Assembly: GCA_003584005.1 (NCBI GenBank)
Contig: QXHL01000014.1
Coordinates: 1 to 64,000 of the forward strand
Reading direction: 5' to 3'
DNA from: Alicyclobacillaceae bacterium I2511
GTDB lineage: Bacteria; Bacillota; Bacilli; Alicyclobacillales; Alicyclobacillaceae
DNA: 64,000 nucleotides
In this document: positions 40,551-49,838 of the stretch, piece by piece
Numbering within the stretch: position 1 is the stretch's first letter
How the letters are laid out: every line of letters begins with the position of its first letter
Translations under genes and position numbers: made by a program
Notes under the pieces: generated by a model
The model's input: the letters and a program-made list of their open reading frames with translations, nothing else
Told to the model about the DNA's origin: nothing
Databases searched by the model: none

Positions 40551-41093
40551 GTGGCTCGCCTGAAAGACAAATACAATCAACAGGTTGTTGGCGAACTGAC
40601 GAAGCAGTTCAACTTCACAACCGTCATGCAGGTTCCACGCATTGAGAAGGTTGTTTTGAACATGGGCCTCGGGGAGGCAGTACAAAATCCCAAAGCCATC
40701 GACGCTGCTGTGCAAGATGTCCTGTTAGTCACAGGTCAACGGCCGGTGGTGACTCGGGCCAAGAAATCCATTGCACAGTTTCGCGTGCGTCAAGGGATGC
40801 CCATTGGGGTGAAGGTGACATTGCGCGGCGAGCGGATGTATCACTTTCTCGATAAGTTGATGAATGTGGCTTTGCCAAGAGTACGTGACTTTCGTGGTGT
40901 TTCACCAAGGGCTTTTGACGGTCGCGGGAATTATACCCTTGGACTGCGTGAACAATTAATTTTTCCTGAGATCAACTATGATCAAGTGGACAAAGTCCGT
41001 GGATTAGAAGTTGTGGTGGTAACGACCGCCAATACGGACGAAGAAGCAAGGGCACTGTTGACCTTAATGGGGATGCCCTTCCGCCATTCGTAA
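40551..41093 (+). CDS. rplE: Large ribosomal subunit protein uL5
   Basis: A 180-residue L5, which contacts 5S rRNA and the P-site tRNA. The [18 protein letters not shown] and [20 protein letters not shown] blocks are standard. GTG at 40551 follows GGGAGG; an in-frame ATG at 40440 lies deep in rplX and is rejected. Confidence 0.97.
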   Translation: MARLKDKYNQQVVGELTKQFNFTTVMQVPRIEKVVLNMGLGEAVQNPKAIDAAVQDVLLVTGQRPVVTRAKKSIAQFRVRQGMPIGVKVTLRGERMYHFLDKLMNVALPRVRDFRGVSPRAFDGRGNYTLGLREQLIFPEINYDQVDKVRGLEVVVVTTANTDEEARALLTLMGMPFRHS

Positions 41094-41123
41094 CAGCGAT
41101 ATCTCGGAGAAAGGAGCGTTACC

Positions 41124-41309
41124 GTGGCGAAAAAATCATTGGTCATTCGTGCGCAACGGGAACCGAAGTTCTCTACGCGGGGCTATACCCGCTGTCGGAT
41201 TTGTGGGCGCCCACATTCGGTATACCGTGACTTTGGTATCTGCCGCATCTGTTTTCGCAACTTGGCTCATCAAGGTCAGTTGCCTGGTGTGACAAAGGCG
41301 AGCTGGTAA
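41124..41309 (+). CDS. rpsN: Small ribosomal subunit protein uS14, zinc-binding type
   Basis: A 61-residue S14 of the short zinc (type Z) form, with CRIC and CRIC pairs 12 residues apart. It starts [27 protein letters not shown] at 41124 follows GAAAGGAGC. Zinc-free longer paralogues may exist elsewhere but not in this window. Confidence 0.96.
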   Translation: MAKKSLVIRAQREPKFSTRGYTRCRICGRPHSVYRDFGICRICFRNLAHQGQLPGVTKASW

Positions 41310-41341
41310 AGGCCGCTTGTTTGAAAGGAGGGAATTTGCGG

Positions 41342-41740
41342 ATGGTCATGACGGACCCTATCGCAGACATGTTAACGCGGATTCGCAACGCCAACATGGT
41401 TGGCCACGAGCGGGTTGAAATTCCGGGTTCCAATATGAAGCGGGCAATCGCCGAAATCTTGAAACGGGAAGGTTTTGTGCGGGATGCCGAATTTATTACG
41501 GATGATAAGCAGGGTATGATTCGCCTATTTTTGAAATATGGAAAAAACAAAGAAAAAGTTATTACAGGGCTAAAACGAATCAGTAAGCCTGGCCTCCGGG
41601 TGTACGTGGACCATGGGGGAATTCCACGAGTCTTGGGTGGGTTAGGAATTGCAGTCATATCCACCTCTCAAGGCATCATGACGGATAAAGAAGCACGCAA
41701 ATCCAACGTGGGTGGAGAAGTCGTTTGCTACGTTTGGTAA
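41342..41740 (+). CDS. rpsH: Small ribosomal subunit protein uS8
   Basis: A 132-residue S8 ([18 protein letters not shown] ... [14 protein letters not shown]). The ATG at 41342 gives the family start and length and lies ten bases after GGAGG; in-frame TTG at 41336 is nearer the site but unlikely. S8 represses the spc operon in E. coli; no equivalent site is seen. Confidence 0.96.
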   Translation: MVMTDPIADMLTRIRNANMVGHERVEIPGSNMKRAIAEILKREGFVRDAEFITDDKQGMIRLFLKYGKNKEKVITGLKRISKPGLRVYVDHGGIPRVLGGLGIAVISTSQGIMTDKEARKSNVGGEVVCYVW

Positions 41741-41770
41741 CGTATTTTTCACTTGAACGGGGGTGTGGTT

Positions 41771-42310
41771 GTGTCACGCATTGGTAGAAAACCGATTCCG
41801 GTTCCAGTTGGGGTGGAGGTTGCCAAACAGGGACAGGTGGTGACGGTCACGGGTCCGAAAGGGACGTTGACCCGTTCACTCCATCAGGACATGAAGGTAA
41901 CTGTTGGCGAAACTGAGATTCTGGTAGAACGGCCGAGTGATGAAAAACTGCACCGCAGCCTGCACGGTACTACCCGCAGTGTGGTAGCCAACATGGTTGA
42001 AGGTGTCACAAATGGATTCACAAAAAACTTGGAGTTGGTTGGTGTAGGTTATCGCGCCGCAAAGTCCGGGGATAAAGTGACACTGTCGTTGGGCTTTTCT
42101 CATCCCGTTGTATTAGACCCGGAAGACGGCATTGAGGTGGAAGTCCCTGCAGTCAATCGAATAGTGATTCGTGGAATTGATAAGGAAAAAGTGGGAGCAT
42201 ACGCCGCACGCGTCCGCTCAATCCGCAAGCCAGAACCCTATAAGGGGAAAGGCATTCGTTACGAAAACGAAGTAGTGCGCCGGAAGGTTGGTAAGACCGG
42301 CAAGAAGTAA
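41771..42310 (+). CDS. rplF: Large ribosomal subunit protein uL6
   Basis: A 179-residue L6 with two repeated domains, at the base of the stalk. It starts [12 protein letters not shown] and ends with [23 protein letters not shown] at 41771 lies after GGGGGTG; an in-frame start at 41753 overlaps that site. Confidence 0.96.
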   Translation: MSRIGRKPIPVPVGVEVAKQGQVVTVTGPKGTLTRSLHQDMKVTVGETEILVERPSDEKLHRSLHGTTRSVVANMVEGVTNGFTKNLELVGVGYRAAKSGDKVTLSLGFSHPVVLDPEDGIEVEVPAVNRIVIRGIDKEKVGAYAARVRSIRKPEPYKGKGIRYENEVVRRKVGKTGKK

Positions 42311-42342
42311 GGGAATGGCGCAGACGAAGGAGTGAAGCAAGG

Positions 42343-42711
42343 ATGATCACGAAGGCCAATCGCAACACGGCCAGACAGCGTCGCCACTTGCGGGTGCGCA
42401 AACGGGTCAACGGATCCACTGAGCGGCCGCGACTGAACGTGTTTCGCTCAAATCAGCACATCTATGCACAGGTGGTGGATGACATCACTGGACAGACGCT
42501 GGTCAGTGCATCCACGCTGGAGAAGGCATTCCGGGTTGAGATTCCGAACGGTGGCAATATGGAAGCGGCCCGACAGGTGGGTTCTTTAGTGGCCAAACGT
42601 GCTCTGGAAAAAGGGCTAACGCAGGTGGTTTTTGACCGTGGGGGTTACCTATATCACGGGCGAGTTCAGGCTCTGGCAGAGGCCGCGAGGGAAGCGGGCC
42701 TTGAGTTCTAA
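42343..42711 (+). CDS. rplR: Large ribosomal subunit protein uL18
   Basis: A 122-residue L18, binding 5S rRNA through its basic N-terminus ([20 protein letters not shown]) and the C-terminal [24 protein letters not shown]. The ATG at 42343 follows GAAGGAGTGAAGCAAGG. Confidence 0.97.
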   Translation: MITKANRNTARQRRHLRVRKRVNGSTERPRLNVFRSNQHIYAQVVDDITGQTLVSASTLEKAFRVEIPNGGNMEAARQVGSLVAKRALEKGLTQVVFDRGGYLYHGRVQALAEAAREAGLEF

Positions 42712-42729
42712 ACCAAGGGAGGTTTTTGG

Positions 42730-43230
42730 GTGGGACGAATTGATCCAAATCGATTGGAACTGGCGGAGAAGGTCGTCTCGGTGAACCGGGTTGCGAAAGT
42801 AGTCAAGGGTGGCCGGCGCTTCTCTTTTTCCGCCCTCGTCGTGGTAGGAGATGGCAACGGTCACGTTGGTGCAGGCTTGGGTAAGGCTCAAGAAGTTCCA
42901 GATGCGATTCGCAAAGGTGTGGAAGATGCGAAGAAGAATCTGGTGGCCATTCCAATGCGTGGGACAACAATTCCGCATGAGGTAATTGGGCATTTTGGGG
43001 CAGGCCGGGTACTCCTGAAACCTGCACCCGAAGGGACTGGCGTGATTGCGGGTGGGCCGGTGAGAGCCGTGTTAGAGTCTGCGGGGGTAAAAGATATTGC
43101 GACGAAGTCTTTGGGTACGAACAATCCCATCAACATGGTGGCGGCAACCCTTGAGGCGTTGGGTCAATTGAAGCGTCCGGAGGAAGTTGCCCGGTTGCGA
43201 GGCAAGAGTTTGAAAGAAATTTACGGCTAG
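42730..43230 (+). CDS. rpsE: Small ribosomal subunit protein uS5
   Basis: A 166-residue S5 involved in decoding accuracy and mRNA unwinding. It shows [20 protein letters not shown] and [18 protein letters not shown] at 42730 follows GGGAGG. The spectinomycin loop (VVKGGRR) looks unaltered. Confidence 0.97.
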   Translation: MGRIDPNRLELAEKVVSVNRVAKVVKGGRRFSFSALVVVGDGNGHVGAGLGKAQEVPDAIRKGVEDAKKNLVAIPMRGTTIPHEVIGHFGAGRVLLKPAPEGTGVIAGGPVRAVLESAGVKDIATKSLGTNNPINMVAATLEALGQLKRPEEVARLRGKSLKEIYG

Positions 43231-43241
43231 GAGGGCTACCG

Positions 43242-43439
43242 GTGACCAAGCAAGTGGCCATTACACTGACACGCAGTCTTATTGGGCGTCCGGAAGGCCA
43301 GCGACGCACGGTAGCGGCCTTAGGGCTGCACAAGATAAACCAAACGGTAACTTTTAAGGATTCGCCATCTGTGCGAGGCATGATTCGACAGATTGAACAT
43401 TTGGTGGTTGTGAAGGACGTGCAAGCGGACCAAGCCTAA
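43242..43439 (+). CDS. rpmD: Large ribosomal subunit protein uL30
   Basis: A 65-residue L30 with [23 protein letters not shown] and the [16 protein letters not shown] core. GTG at 43242 follows GGAGG. It stands between rpsE and rplO as usual. Confidence 0.95.
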   Translation: MTKQVAITLTRSLIGRPEGQRRTVAALGLHKINQTVTFKDSPSVRGMIRQIEHLVVVKDVQADQA

Positions 43440-43459
43440 CAGATAAGGAGGTGGCAGGT

Positions 43460-43903
43460 GTGCAGCTGCATGAATTACGAGCCCCAGTAGGGTCTCGCAA
43501 GGCCCGCAAACGAGTGGGTCGAGGGACGAGTTCTGGTACCGGAAAAACTTCAACGCGTGGGACTAAGGGTCAATGGTCCAGATCTGGTGGAGGCGTGCGG
43601 CTTGGGTTTGAGGGCGGTCAAACGCCATTAAATCGAAGACTGCCGAAACGAGGATTTACAAACGCCCGCTTTAAAAAGAACTATGCAATCGTCAACCTGA
43701 AACAACTAAACGATTTTGCTGAGGGAATGGTAATCACACCAGATGTGTTACTGGAGCATCGAATGATTCGTGAACCGTTGGATGGTTTGAAAGTTTTGGC
43801 TGTGGGCGAGCTGACCGTAAAATTAACTGTGCAGGCACATGCCTTTTCAGCCCAAGCTAAGCAACAAATTGAGGCTGTTGGTGGCACGGCCGAGGTGATT
43901 TAA
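43460..43903 (+). CDS. rplO: Large ribosomal subunit protein uL15
   Basis: A 147-residue L15 with the glycine- and arginine-rich N-terminal extension ([20 protein letters not shown]) that enters 23S rRNA. GTG at 43460 is eight bases after GGAGG; GTG at 43451 is part of that site. The stop codon abuts the secY start. Confidence 0.96.
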   Translation: MQLHELRAPVGSRKARKRVGRGTSSGTGKTSTRGTKGQWSRSGGGVRLGFEGGQTPLNRRLPKRGFTNARFKKNYAIVNLKQLNDFAEGMVITPDVLLEHRMIREPLDGLKVLAVGELTVKLTVQAHAFSAQAKQQIEAVGGTAEVI

Positions 43904-45187
43904 GTGCTCCAGACGATTGCTAGTCTTTGGCGCTTAAAACACTTGCGGAAGCGAATTATATTTACCTTGTTTGTGATTGCAATTTATCGTATCGGGAGTT
44001 ACTTACCGGTGCCAGGAATGAACCAGGCGACCTTTCAGCAAAACGCGCATAATGGGGCATTGTTTGATTTAATGAACATGTTTTCAGGTGGAGCGTTTTA
44101 CAGGTTTTCGATTTTTGCTATGGGAGTAACCCCCTACATCACGGCGAGCATCATTATGCAACTGCTGCAATCAGGGGTAGTGGGCCGGTTTGAGGAGTGG
44201 CAAAAAGAGGGGGAAGCGGGTCGGCAAAAGCTGACCAATTTTACACGGTATATGACGCTGGGATTGGCTCTGATTCAGTCGGCCAGTTTAACCTACGCGT
44301 TCCATCGTGAGGGTTTGCTCTTGGCGAATGACTGGTGGTCCTACGCGGTCATTGTAATTGGTTTAACGGCAGGCGGCACCCTGCTAATGTGGTTTGGTGA
44401 GATGATTACGGAAAAGGGTGTCGGCAACGGGATTTCCATTATCATCTTTGTCAGTATCATTTCCCAGATGGGACAGATTGGCCAGGAGATCTATCAAAAC
44501 TGGTTTTACGCACATCCGGACCAGCTGTTTCTCAATGTCATCAAGGTGGGCATCTTGGTGATTGGGATTGTTGCCATTTTCGCTTTGATTGTTTATGTGC
44601 AGCAGGCAGAACGCAGGATTCCGGTGCAATATGCGAAGCGGGTGGTTGGCCGCACGGTGTATTCTGGGCAGCAAACGCACATTCCACTGAAGGTCAACGC
44701 TGCTGGGGTGATACCGGTTATCTTCGCAGTGTCACTGTTGATGTTGCCCTACATGGCGGCCAGTTACTTTCCAACTAGGGCGTGGGCAAGTAGCATTTTG
44801 CGTTACTTGAGTCCAAATTCGGTTTGGTACATTGTGTTGGAAGTTGTGTTAATTATCTTGTTTACTTTTTTCTACACACATGTGCAGATTAACCCGCAAC
44901 AATTGGCGGAGCAGCTGCAGAAGTACGCGGGTTACATTCCCGGCGTAAGACCTGGCGCAGATACAGAGCAATACATTGTTCGGGTCATTAACCGCATCAC
45001 CGTGTTTGGATCGCTGTTTCTTGGGTTTATTTCTGTGTTGCCATACTTGCTGTTGTCGGGGGCCAGTTTGACGGCCGTGTACTTCGGGGGCACCTCGTTG
45101 TTGATTATAGTGGGCGTGTCTTTGCAGACACTGCAACAAATGGAAGGACAACTTTTGCAGCGACACTATCGCGGGTTTATCCGTTAG
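43904..45187 (+). CDS. secY: Protein translocase subunit SecY
   Basis: A 427-residue channel protein with ten predicted membrane helices. It starts MLQTIASLWRLKHLRKRI, with the first helix and plug region near PVPGMNQATF, and conserved cytoplasmic loops (RRIPVQYAKR) that bind SecA and the ribosome. GTG at 43904 directly follows the rplO stop, with GAGGTGA in the rplO end, so translation is coupled. Its partner SecE is at 17611. Confidence 0.97.
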   Translation: MLQTIASLWRLKHLRKRIIFTLFVIAIYRIGSYLPVPGMNQATFQQNAHNGALFDLMNMFSGGAFYRFSIFAMGVTPYITASIIMQLLQSGVVGRFEEWQKEGEAGRQKLTNFTRYMTLGLALIQSASLTYAFHREGLLLANDWWSYAVIVIGLTAGGTLLMWFGEMITEKGVGNGISIIIFVSIISQMGQIGQEIYQNWFYAHPDQLFLNVIKVGILVIGIVAIFALIVYVQQAERRIPVQYAKRVVGRTVYSGQQTHIPLKVNAAGVIPVIFAVSLLMLPYMAASYFPTRAWASSILRYLSPNSVWYIVLEVVLIILFTFFYTHVQINPQQLAEQLQKYAGYIPGVRPGADTEQYIVRVINRITVFGSLFLGFISVLPYLLLSGASLTAVYFGGTSLLIIVGVSLQTLQQMEGQLLQRHYRGFIR

Positions 45188-45208
45188 AACAGAACGGAGG
45201 GGACATGT

Positions 45209-45859
45209 GTGCAGTTAGTGATGCTTGGATTGCCTGGGGCTGGTAAGGGGACACAAGCGGCTCGCATACAACAAGAGTTTGCCATTCCCCACATTTCTAC
45301 CGGGGATATGTTTCGGGCTGCAATTAGTGCTGAAACCGAGTTAGGGGCGACGGTAAAGTCCTTCTTAGATAGAGGGATATTAGTGCCGGATGAAGTGACC
45401 ATTGCTGTGGTGAAGGAGCGGTTAAACGCATCAGACACCGCTAATGGGTTTCTTTTGGACGGCTTTCCCCGGACCTTGCAACAGGCTATGGCATTAGACG
45501 AGACCCTGATAGATCTGAATAAGGGGCTTAGTGGTGTGTTGTACATTCATGTGCCAGAGGGTGTGCTCTTAGCTCGTTTGACGGGCAGGCGTATTTGCAA
45601 ACAATGTGGGGCCACTTTTCACGTTGTCTTTCAGCCCCCTCAACGTGAAGGGGTGTGTGACCGGTGTGGCGGAGTCTTGTATCAACGCTCTGACGACACC
45701 GGGGAGGCTGTGTCTACGCGGCTAGAGCAGTATGCACAGACTGCTCCCCTGGTGGAATACTATCGGGATCGCGGATTGCTCAGACAGGTGGATGGAGAGC
45801 AGTCGATTGACCAAGTGTTTGCGGGAATTCACGAGATTCTTGGGCATCTGCAGGGTTGA
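45209..45859 (+). CDS. adk: Adenylate kinase
   Basis: A 216-residue long-form kinase that interconverts AMP, ADP and ATP. The P-loop GLPGAGKG is at residues 7-14, followed by DGFPRT. The LID domain carries two Cys pairs (CKQC and CDRC), the zinc-stabilised Gram-positive form. GTG at 45209 follows GGAGGGGA. In B. subtilis map follows; here it is missing. Confidence 0.97.
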   Translation: MQLVMLGLPGAGKGTQAARIQQEFAIPHISTGDMFRAAISAETELGATVKSFLDRGILVPDEVTIAVVKERLNASDTANGFLLDGFPRTLQQAMALDETLIDLNKGLSGVLYIHVPEGVLLARLTGRRICKQCGATFHVVFQPPQREGVCDRCGGVLYQRSDDTGEAVSTRLEQYAQTAPLVEYYRDRGLLRQVDGEQSIDQVFAGIHEILGHLQG

Positions 45860-45868
45860 GGTGAGTGC

Positions 45869-46189
45869 ATGTCACACCGGCTGGCCTTACCGGAAATTGG
45901 TCGCATTGTAGAGGCGCTACAGGGGCGGGACCGGGGATTGGTGTTCGTGGTTGTCGGACGAGACGGAGACCGTTTTCTCTGGTTGGCGGATGGGCACCGC
46001 AGGCCTTTGGAAAAGCCAAAGCGGAAAAACACGCTGCATGTGCGCATGACTTCGGGATTTGCGCAACAGTTTGCTGCCCTCTGGGAACAGTCGGGCAAGG
46101 TGTCTAATGCACTGTTGCGACACGCGATTCATCAGTACATGTTGGCCCAAGGGGAAGCCCAAGAAGCCAGCGAGGAAGGGGGGCGGTAA
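45869..46189 (+). CDS. KOW-domain RNA-binding protein (L14e-like)
   Basis: A 106-residue protein. The first 60 residues form a KOW domain ([20 protein letters not shown] ... [17 protein letters not shown]) like the small protein found between map and infA in many Firmicutes. The C-terminal 40 residues extend beyond the usual domain and are helical and acidic at the end. The ATG follows GAGGTGAGTG; the stop is one base before infA. Function unknown; a ribosome-linked RNA-binding role is inferred. Confidence 0.85.
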   Translation: MSHRLALPEIGRIVEALQGRDRGLVFVVVGRDGDRFLWLADGHRRPLEKPKRKNTLHVRMTSGFAQQFAALWEQSGKVSNALLRHAIHQYMLAQGEAQEASEEGGR

Positions 46190-46190
46190 G

Positions 46191-46409
46191 ATGGCAAAAG
46201 ATGATGTGATTGAGGTGGAGGGTAAGGTTGTAGAGCCATTACCTAATGCCATGTTTCGAGTGGAATTAGAAAATGGTCATAAGGTTTTGGCACACGTTTC
46301 CGGTAAAATTAGGATGCACTACATCAAAATACTGCCGGGAGACCGCGTGACCGTTGAGTTGTCACCCTACGACTTAAGTCGTGGTAGAATCACCTATCGG
46401 TTCAAATGA
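46191..46409 (+). CDS. infA: Translation initiation factor IF-1
   Basis: A 72-residue OB-fold factor that occupies the A site during initiation. It starts [20 protein letters not shown], with conserved [19 protein letters not shown] and SRGRITYR. The ATG at 46191 has GGGGGGCGG in the end of the preceding gene. Confidence 0.97.
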   Translation: MAKDDVIEVEGKVVEPLPNAMFRVELENGHKVLAHVSGKIRMHYIKILPGDRVTVELSPYDLSRGRITYRFK

Positions 46410-46471
46410 CGGACCCTGGTGCCATCCCGGGCAATCGTTTATGATACCGAAAGTAAGGAGGGTGCAACAAG

Positions 46472-46585
46472 GTGAAAGTACGCCCGTCTGTGAAACCAAT
46501 GTGCGAAAAGTGCAAAGTCATCCGGCGTAAAGGTCATGTGATGATTATCTGTGAGAATCCGAAACACAAGCAGCGCCAGGGTTAA
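46472..46585 (+). CDS. rpmJ: Large ribosomal subunit protein bL36
   Basis: A 37-residue L36 with the zinc ligands C11, C14, C27 and H32 ([12 protein letters not shown] ... [12 protein letters not shown]). GTG at 46472 follows AAGGAGGG. It lies between infA and the structured leader of rpsM. Confidence 0.95.
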   Translation: MKVRPSVKPMCEKCKVIRRKGHVMIICENPKHKQRQG

Positions 46586-46647
46586 CGCTGGCCTACGAGG
46601 CGAGTCTTTGGTTGGTATTACCGCCGCGTCGCGACAGCAGCATGTCT

Positions 46648-46756
46648 GGCGCGGTTCAGTCCAGTGCGGCTGTGCTTTTGCCGCACCTGACGTACGGACA
46701 ATCCACGGTTCGGCAGCGGCTGCCCGGATTGGGACTGAACCGTGTTTTTATAAATT
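46648..46756 (+). ncRNA. Three-way-junction RNA upstream of rpsM, candidate ribosomal protein leader
   Basis: The 234-bp rpmJ-rpsM gap holds a compact structure. The closing stem P1 pairs 46648-46662 with 46732-46746 (15 bp, with the core CGGTTCAGTCC/GGACTGAACCG perfect). Inside are P2 (GTGCGGC 46664-46670 with GCCGCAC 46680-46686) and P3 (CAATCC 46699-46704 with GGATTG 46726-46731, topped by GGCAG/CTGCC). P1 is followed by TTTTTATAAATTT, so it could also act as a terminator. I cannot assign it to a known family. By position it could let S13, S11 or S4 control the alpha operon. Confidence 0.6.
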
Positions 46757-46819
46757 TGCCAGTAGACCGATAAGGTCATTGGCCCAGTGAGAATTTACTT
46801 CTGGAGGTGGAGGTCTTTC

Positions 46820-47188
46820 ATGGCTCGTATAGCAGGCGTGGACTTGCCGCGGGATAAGCGAATTGAGATTGGGCTTACCTATATCTTCGGCATTGGCCGC
46901 ACTACGGCCAACCGCATTTTGACAGAGGCAAAGGTGAACCCTGACACACGCGTGCGTGACTTGACAGAAGATGAGGTCATTTCGCTGCGCGATTTGATTG
47001 AGAAGAGTCTCAAGGTAGAGGGTGACCTCAGACGTGAGATTGCGCTTAATATTCGTCGGTTAATCGAAATTGGTAGCTATCGAGGAATCCGCCATCGGCG
47101 TGGTTTGCCGGTGCGTGGGCAGCGCACCAAGACGAATGCTCGGACACGCAAAGGTCCCCGTCGGACGGTAGCTGGCAAGAAGAAGTAG
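46820..47188 (+). CDS. rpsM: Small ribosomal subunit protein uS13
   Basis: A 122-residue S13 of the 30S head, with [20 protein letters not shown] and the C-terminal [20 protein letters not shown] tail reaching the P site. The ATG at 46820 follows GGAGGTGGAGG; an in-frame start at 46787 adds 11 residues and lacks support. First gene of the alpha operon. Confidence 0.97.
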   Translation: MARIAGVDLPRDKRIEIGLTYIFGIGRTTANRILTEAKVNPDTRVRDLTEDEVISLRDLIEKSLKVEGDLRREIALNIRRLIEIGSYRGIRHRRGLPVRGQRTKTNARTRKGPRRTVAGKKK

Positions 47189-47247
47189 GGTTACAAGTCC
47201 AGTAGATTGGACTGGCGTATACTCCCATCGTCAGAGGAGGATAAAGG

Positions 47248-47655
47248 ATGCAAAAGAGTCAACGCAAAGGCGGCACTGCAACCCGAACGCGCCGCCGCGA
47301 TCGTAAGAACGTGGAGGTGGGGGTTGCCCACATTCGGTCAACCTTTAATAATACGGTGGTCACCATCACGGATGTGACCGGTAATGTTATTTCGTGGTCT
47401 ACCGCAGGGAATGTCGGGTTTAAGGGGTCTCGTAAGAGTACTCCTTTTGCCGCCCAGATGGCTGCTGAGTCTGCGGCCAAGACTGCGATGGAACACGGGA
47501 TGCGCACAGTTGAAGTAGCTGTCAAGGGTCCTGGAGGCGGTCGCGAGGCAGCGATACGTTCCTTGCAGGCTGCAGGATTAGAAATCAGCGGAATTCGGGA
47601 TGTAACGCCAATTCCACACAATGGCTGTCGTCCTCCGAAGCGCCGTCGGGTCTGA
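47248..47655 (+). CDS. rpsK: Small ribosomal subunit protein uS11
   Basis: A 135-residue S11 of the 30S platform ([18 protein letters not shown] ... [20 protein letters not shown]). The ATG at 47248 follows GAGGAGGATAAAGG. A small stem (AGTCCA/TGGACT) lies in the preceding gap. Confidence 0.97.
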   Translation: MQKSQRKGGTATRTRRRDRKNVEVGVAHIRSTFNNTVVTITDVTGNVISWSTAGNVGFKGSRKSTPFAAQMAAESAAKTAMEHGMRTVEVAVKGPGGGREAAIRSLQAAGLEISGIRDVTPIPHNGCRPPKRRRV

Positions 47656-47713
47656 GGTTTGCAGGGCAATGGCATGGAAGCTAATGGGATTGATGGATTA
47701 GTTCGAGCTGAAT

Positions 47714-47749
47714 CAGTCTGGGGAAACCTGGCTGGGTATAGATTTTTTT
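47714..47749 (+). promoter_or_regulatory. Hairpin plus T7 run in front of rpsD
   Basis: CAGTC (47714-47718) pairs with GGCTG (47730-47734), with two further G-C pairs inside and a GGAAA-type loop. Nine bases later comes a run of seven T (47743-47749) that touches the rpsD ribosome site. It may be a weak attenuator or an S4-binding region; role inferred. Confidence 0.4.
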
Positions 47750-47767
47750 GGAGGTGTCAAGAATAGA

Positions 47768-48394
47768 ATGGCAAGATATACCGATTCCGTTTGCCGCTTG
47801 TGCCGCCGGGAAGGGTTGAAGCTGTACCTGAAAGGTGAGCGCTGTTACAGCCCTAAGTGTGCTGTTGACAAGCGCCCCTATCCACCCGGCCAGCACGGCC
47901 AAGGGAGACACCGGAGCTCGGAGTACGGCTCTCAGTTGCGGGAAAAACAAAAGGCCCGTCGTTACTACGGCGTGCTTGAGAAGCAGTTTCAGTCCTACTA
48001 CGAGAAAGCGTCTCGTAGACAGGGCGTGACAGGCGAGAATTTGTTGCAAGTCTTAGAGTCGCGACTGGATAATACGGTGTATCGACTTGGCTTTGCCGCA
48101 TCACGTGCAGAGGCTCGTCAGTTTGTGTGTCATGGTCACTTTTTGGTGAATGGTCAGCGCGTGGACATTCCCTCATATCTGGTGAAGGCGGGCGACGTGA
48201 TTGGCATCCGCGAAAAGATCCAGCAGTCTCCTCGTATGAAGGAACTGTTGGAAAATGCTCAGTCACGGACGGTCCCAGCGTGGCTGCAGTTGGATGCGAA
48301 TGTGCCAAACGGTCAGGTGGTACGCTTACCGGCCCGTGAGGAGATTGATACACCAGTTACGGAGCAGATGATTGTTGAGTATTACTCGCGCTAA
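47768..48394 (+). CDS. rpsD: Small ribosomal subunit protein uS4
   Basis: A 208-residue S4, a primary 16S rRNA binder. The N-terminus holds four Cys (CRLC and CYSPKC) of the zinc-binding form; the S4 domain includes [20 protein letters not shown]. The ATG at 47768 follows GGAGG. In B. subtilis rpsD is a separate self-regulated gene; here it lies inside the alpha operon between rpsK and rpoA. Confidence 0.96.
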   Translation: MARYTDSVCRLCRREGLKLYLKGERCYSPKCAVDKRPYPPGQHGQGRHRSSEYGSQLREKQKARRYYGVLEKQFQSYYEKASRRQGVTGENLLQVLESRLDNTVYRLGFAASRAEARQFVCHGHFLVNGQRVDIPSYLVKAGDVIGIREKIQQSPRMKELLENAQSRTVPAWLQLDANVPNGQVVRLPAREEIDTPVTEQMIVEYYSR

Positions 48395-48453
48395 TCCAGC
48401 CACTGAAAGGGAGAAGATTTGCGGGTTACGGGTGGCGAGGAGGAGGGTAACGG

Positions 48454-49392
48454 ATGATTGAAATCGAGAAGCCGACGATTGAGGTCTTGGAGTCCACTTA
48501 CACTTATGGCAAGTTTGTGGTGGAACCTCTAGAGCGCGGGTATGGCACAACCCTGGGGAATTCCCTACGGAGAATATTGCTGTCTTCAATTCCCGGAGCA
48601 GCGGTGCGTTCTGTAAAGATTGAAGGGGTTTTGCACGAGTTCTCTACCATCCCTGGCGTTGTGGAAGATACGTCCGAGTTCATCCTCAATATCAAACGTC
48701 TTTCTTTGCGGATTCACTCCGATGAAGAAAAGCGCCTCATTATAGATGCGGAGGGTGCAGGTGAAGTGACAGCTGCCGACATCCGCGCAGACTCGGATGT
48801 CGATATCATGAACCCGGACCTGCACCTCGCTACGCTCGCCGAGGGTGGCAGGCTGTACGGAGAGTTGTTGGCAGGCCGCGGGCGAGGATATGTATCCGCA
48901 GATCGGAACAAAACGGAGGAGTTGGAAATTGGGGTTCTCCCCATTGACTCCATTTATTCACCCATCACTAAAGTCAATTTTTCTGTGGCCAATACGCGCG
49001 TGGGGCAAGTGACAGACTACGACAAACTGACCCTGGAAGTATGGACCGATGCCAGTGTGACGCCTGAAGAAGCGGTCAGCGTGGCCGCCGATATTCTGAC
49101 AGACCATCTGGCTTTGTTTGGAGAGTTGAGCGAACAAATTAGAACGCCCGACACCAGTGTGGAGAGGGACGACAGTGCATCCGATAAGACGATGGAAATG
49201 CCTATCGAGGAGTTGGATTTGTCTGTCCGGTCTTACAACTGTCTCAAACGTGCAGGGATTAACACAGTGGCGGAGTTGTGCAGCAGAACTGAAGATGAAA
49301 TGATGAAGGTGCGTAACCTGGGCAGAAAGTCTTTAGAAGAAGTGGTTGAAAAATTAACTAGTTTGGAAATGGGCTTGCGCCCGGATGAGTAA
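48454..49392 (+). CDS. rpoA: DNA-directed RNA polymerase subunit alpha
   Basis: A 312-residue alpha subunit. The N-terminal domain (1-230, starting [15 protein letters not shown], with [17 protein letters not shown]) dimerises and holds beta and beta'. The C-terminal domain (about 245-305, [22 protein letters not shown]) binds UP elements and activators. The ATG at 48454 follows GAGGAGGG. Confidence 0.98.
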   Translation: MIEIEKPTIEVLESTYTYGKFVVEPLERGYGTTLGNSLRRILLSSIPGAAVRSVKIEGVLHEFSTIPGVVEDTSEFILNIKRLSLRIHSDEEKRLIIDAEGAGEVTAADIRADSDVDIMNPDLHLATLAEGGRLYGELLAGRGRGYVSADRNKTEELEIGVLPIDSIYSPITKVNFSVANTRVGQVTDYDKLTLEVWTDASVTPEEAVSVAADILTDHLALFGELSEQIRTPDTSVERDDSASDKTMEMPIEELDLSVRSYNCLKRAGINTVAELCSRTEDEMMKVRNLGRKSLEEVVEKLTSLEMGLRPDE

Positions 49393-49440
49393 TGCGCACG
49401 TGGGATTCTGAGAATGGAGTAACGTAAGGAGGGGACATGG

Positions 49441-49803
49441 ATGCCTTACCGCAAACTTGGACGGACGTCCAGTGCTCGCAAAGCGGTCTTTCGTAGTCTG
49501 GTGACGGACCTGTTCTTGTATGAACGGATTCAGACCACTGAGGCGAAAGCGAAAGAGTTGCGTAAGATTGCGGACAAAATGATTACACTGGCAAAGCGCG
49601 GTGACTTGCATGCCCGGCGTCAAGTGGCTGCCTATGTACGGCGTGAACCTGTGAATGATGAAGGCAAGCAAGATGTGATTCAAAAATTGTTTAGCGACAT
49701 TGCTCCACGCTTTATCGAACGTCACGGTGGTTATACCCGCATTGTTAAAGTGGGGCCGCGGCGTGGGGATGCGGCGGAAATGGTATTGATTGAACTGGTC
49801 TAG
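49441..49803 (+). CDS. rplQ: Large ribosomal subunit protein bL17
   Basis: A 120-residue L17 near the tunnel exit, with [20 protein letters not shown] and [22 protein letters not shown]. The ATG at 49441 follows AAGGAGG. It closes the S10-spc-alpha cluster. In B. subtilis the energy-coupling-factor transporter genes follow; here truA follows directly. Confidence 0.97.
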   Translation: MPYRKLGRTSSARKAVFRSLVTDLFLYERIQTTEAKAKELRKIADKMITLAKRGDLHARRQVAAYVRREPVNDEGKQDVIQKLFSDIAPRFIERHGGYTRIVKVGPRRGDAAEMVLIELV

Positions 49804-49838
49804 TTCAGGCAATTGAGCAGGCTGGAGCCCTAAAATTG

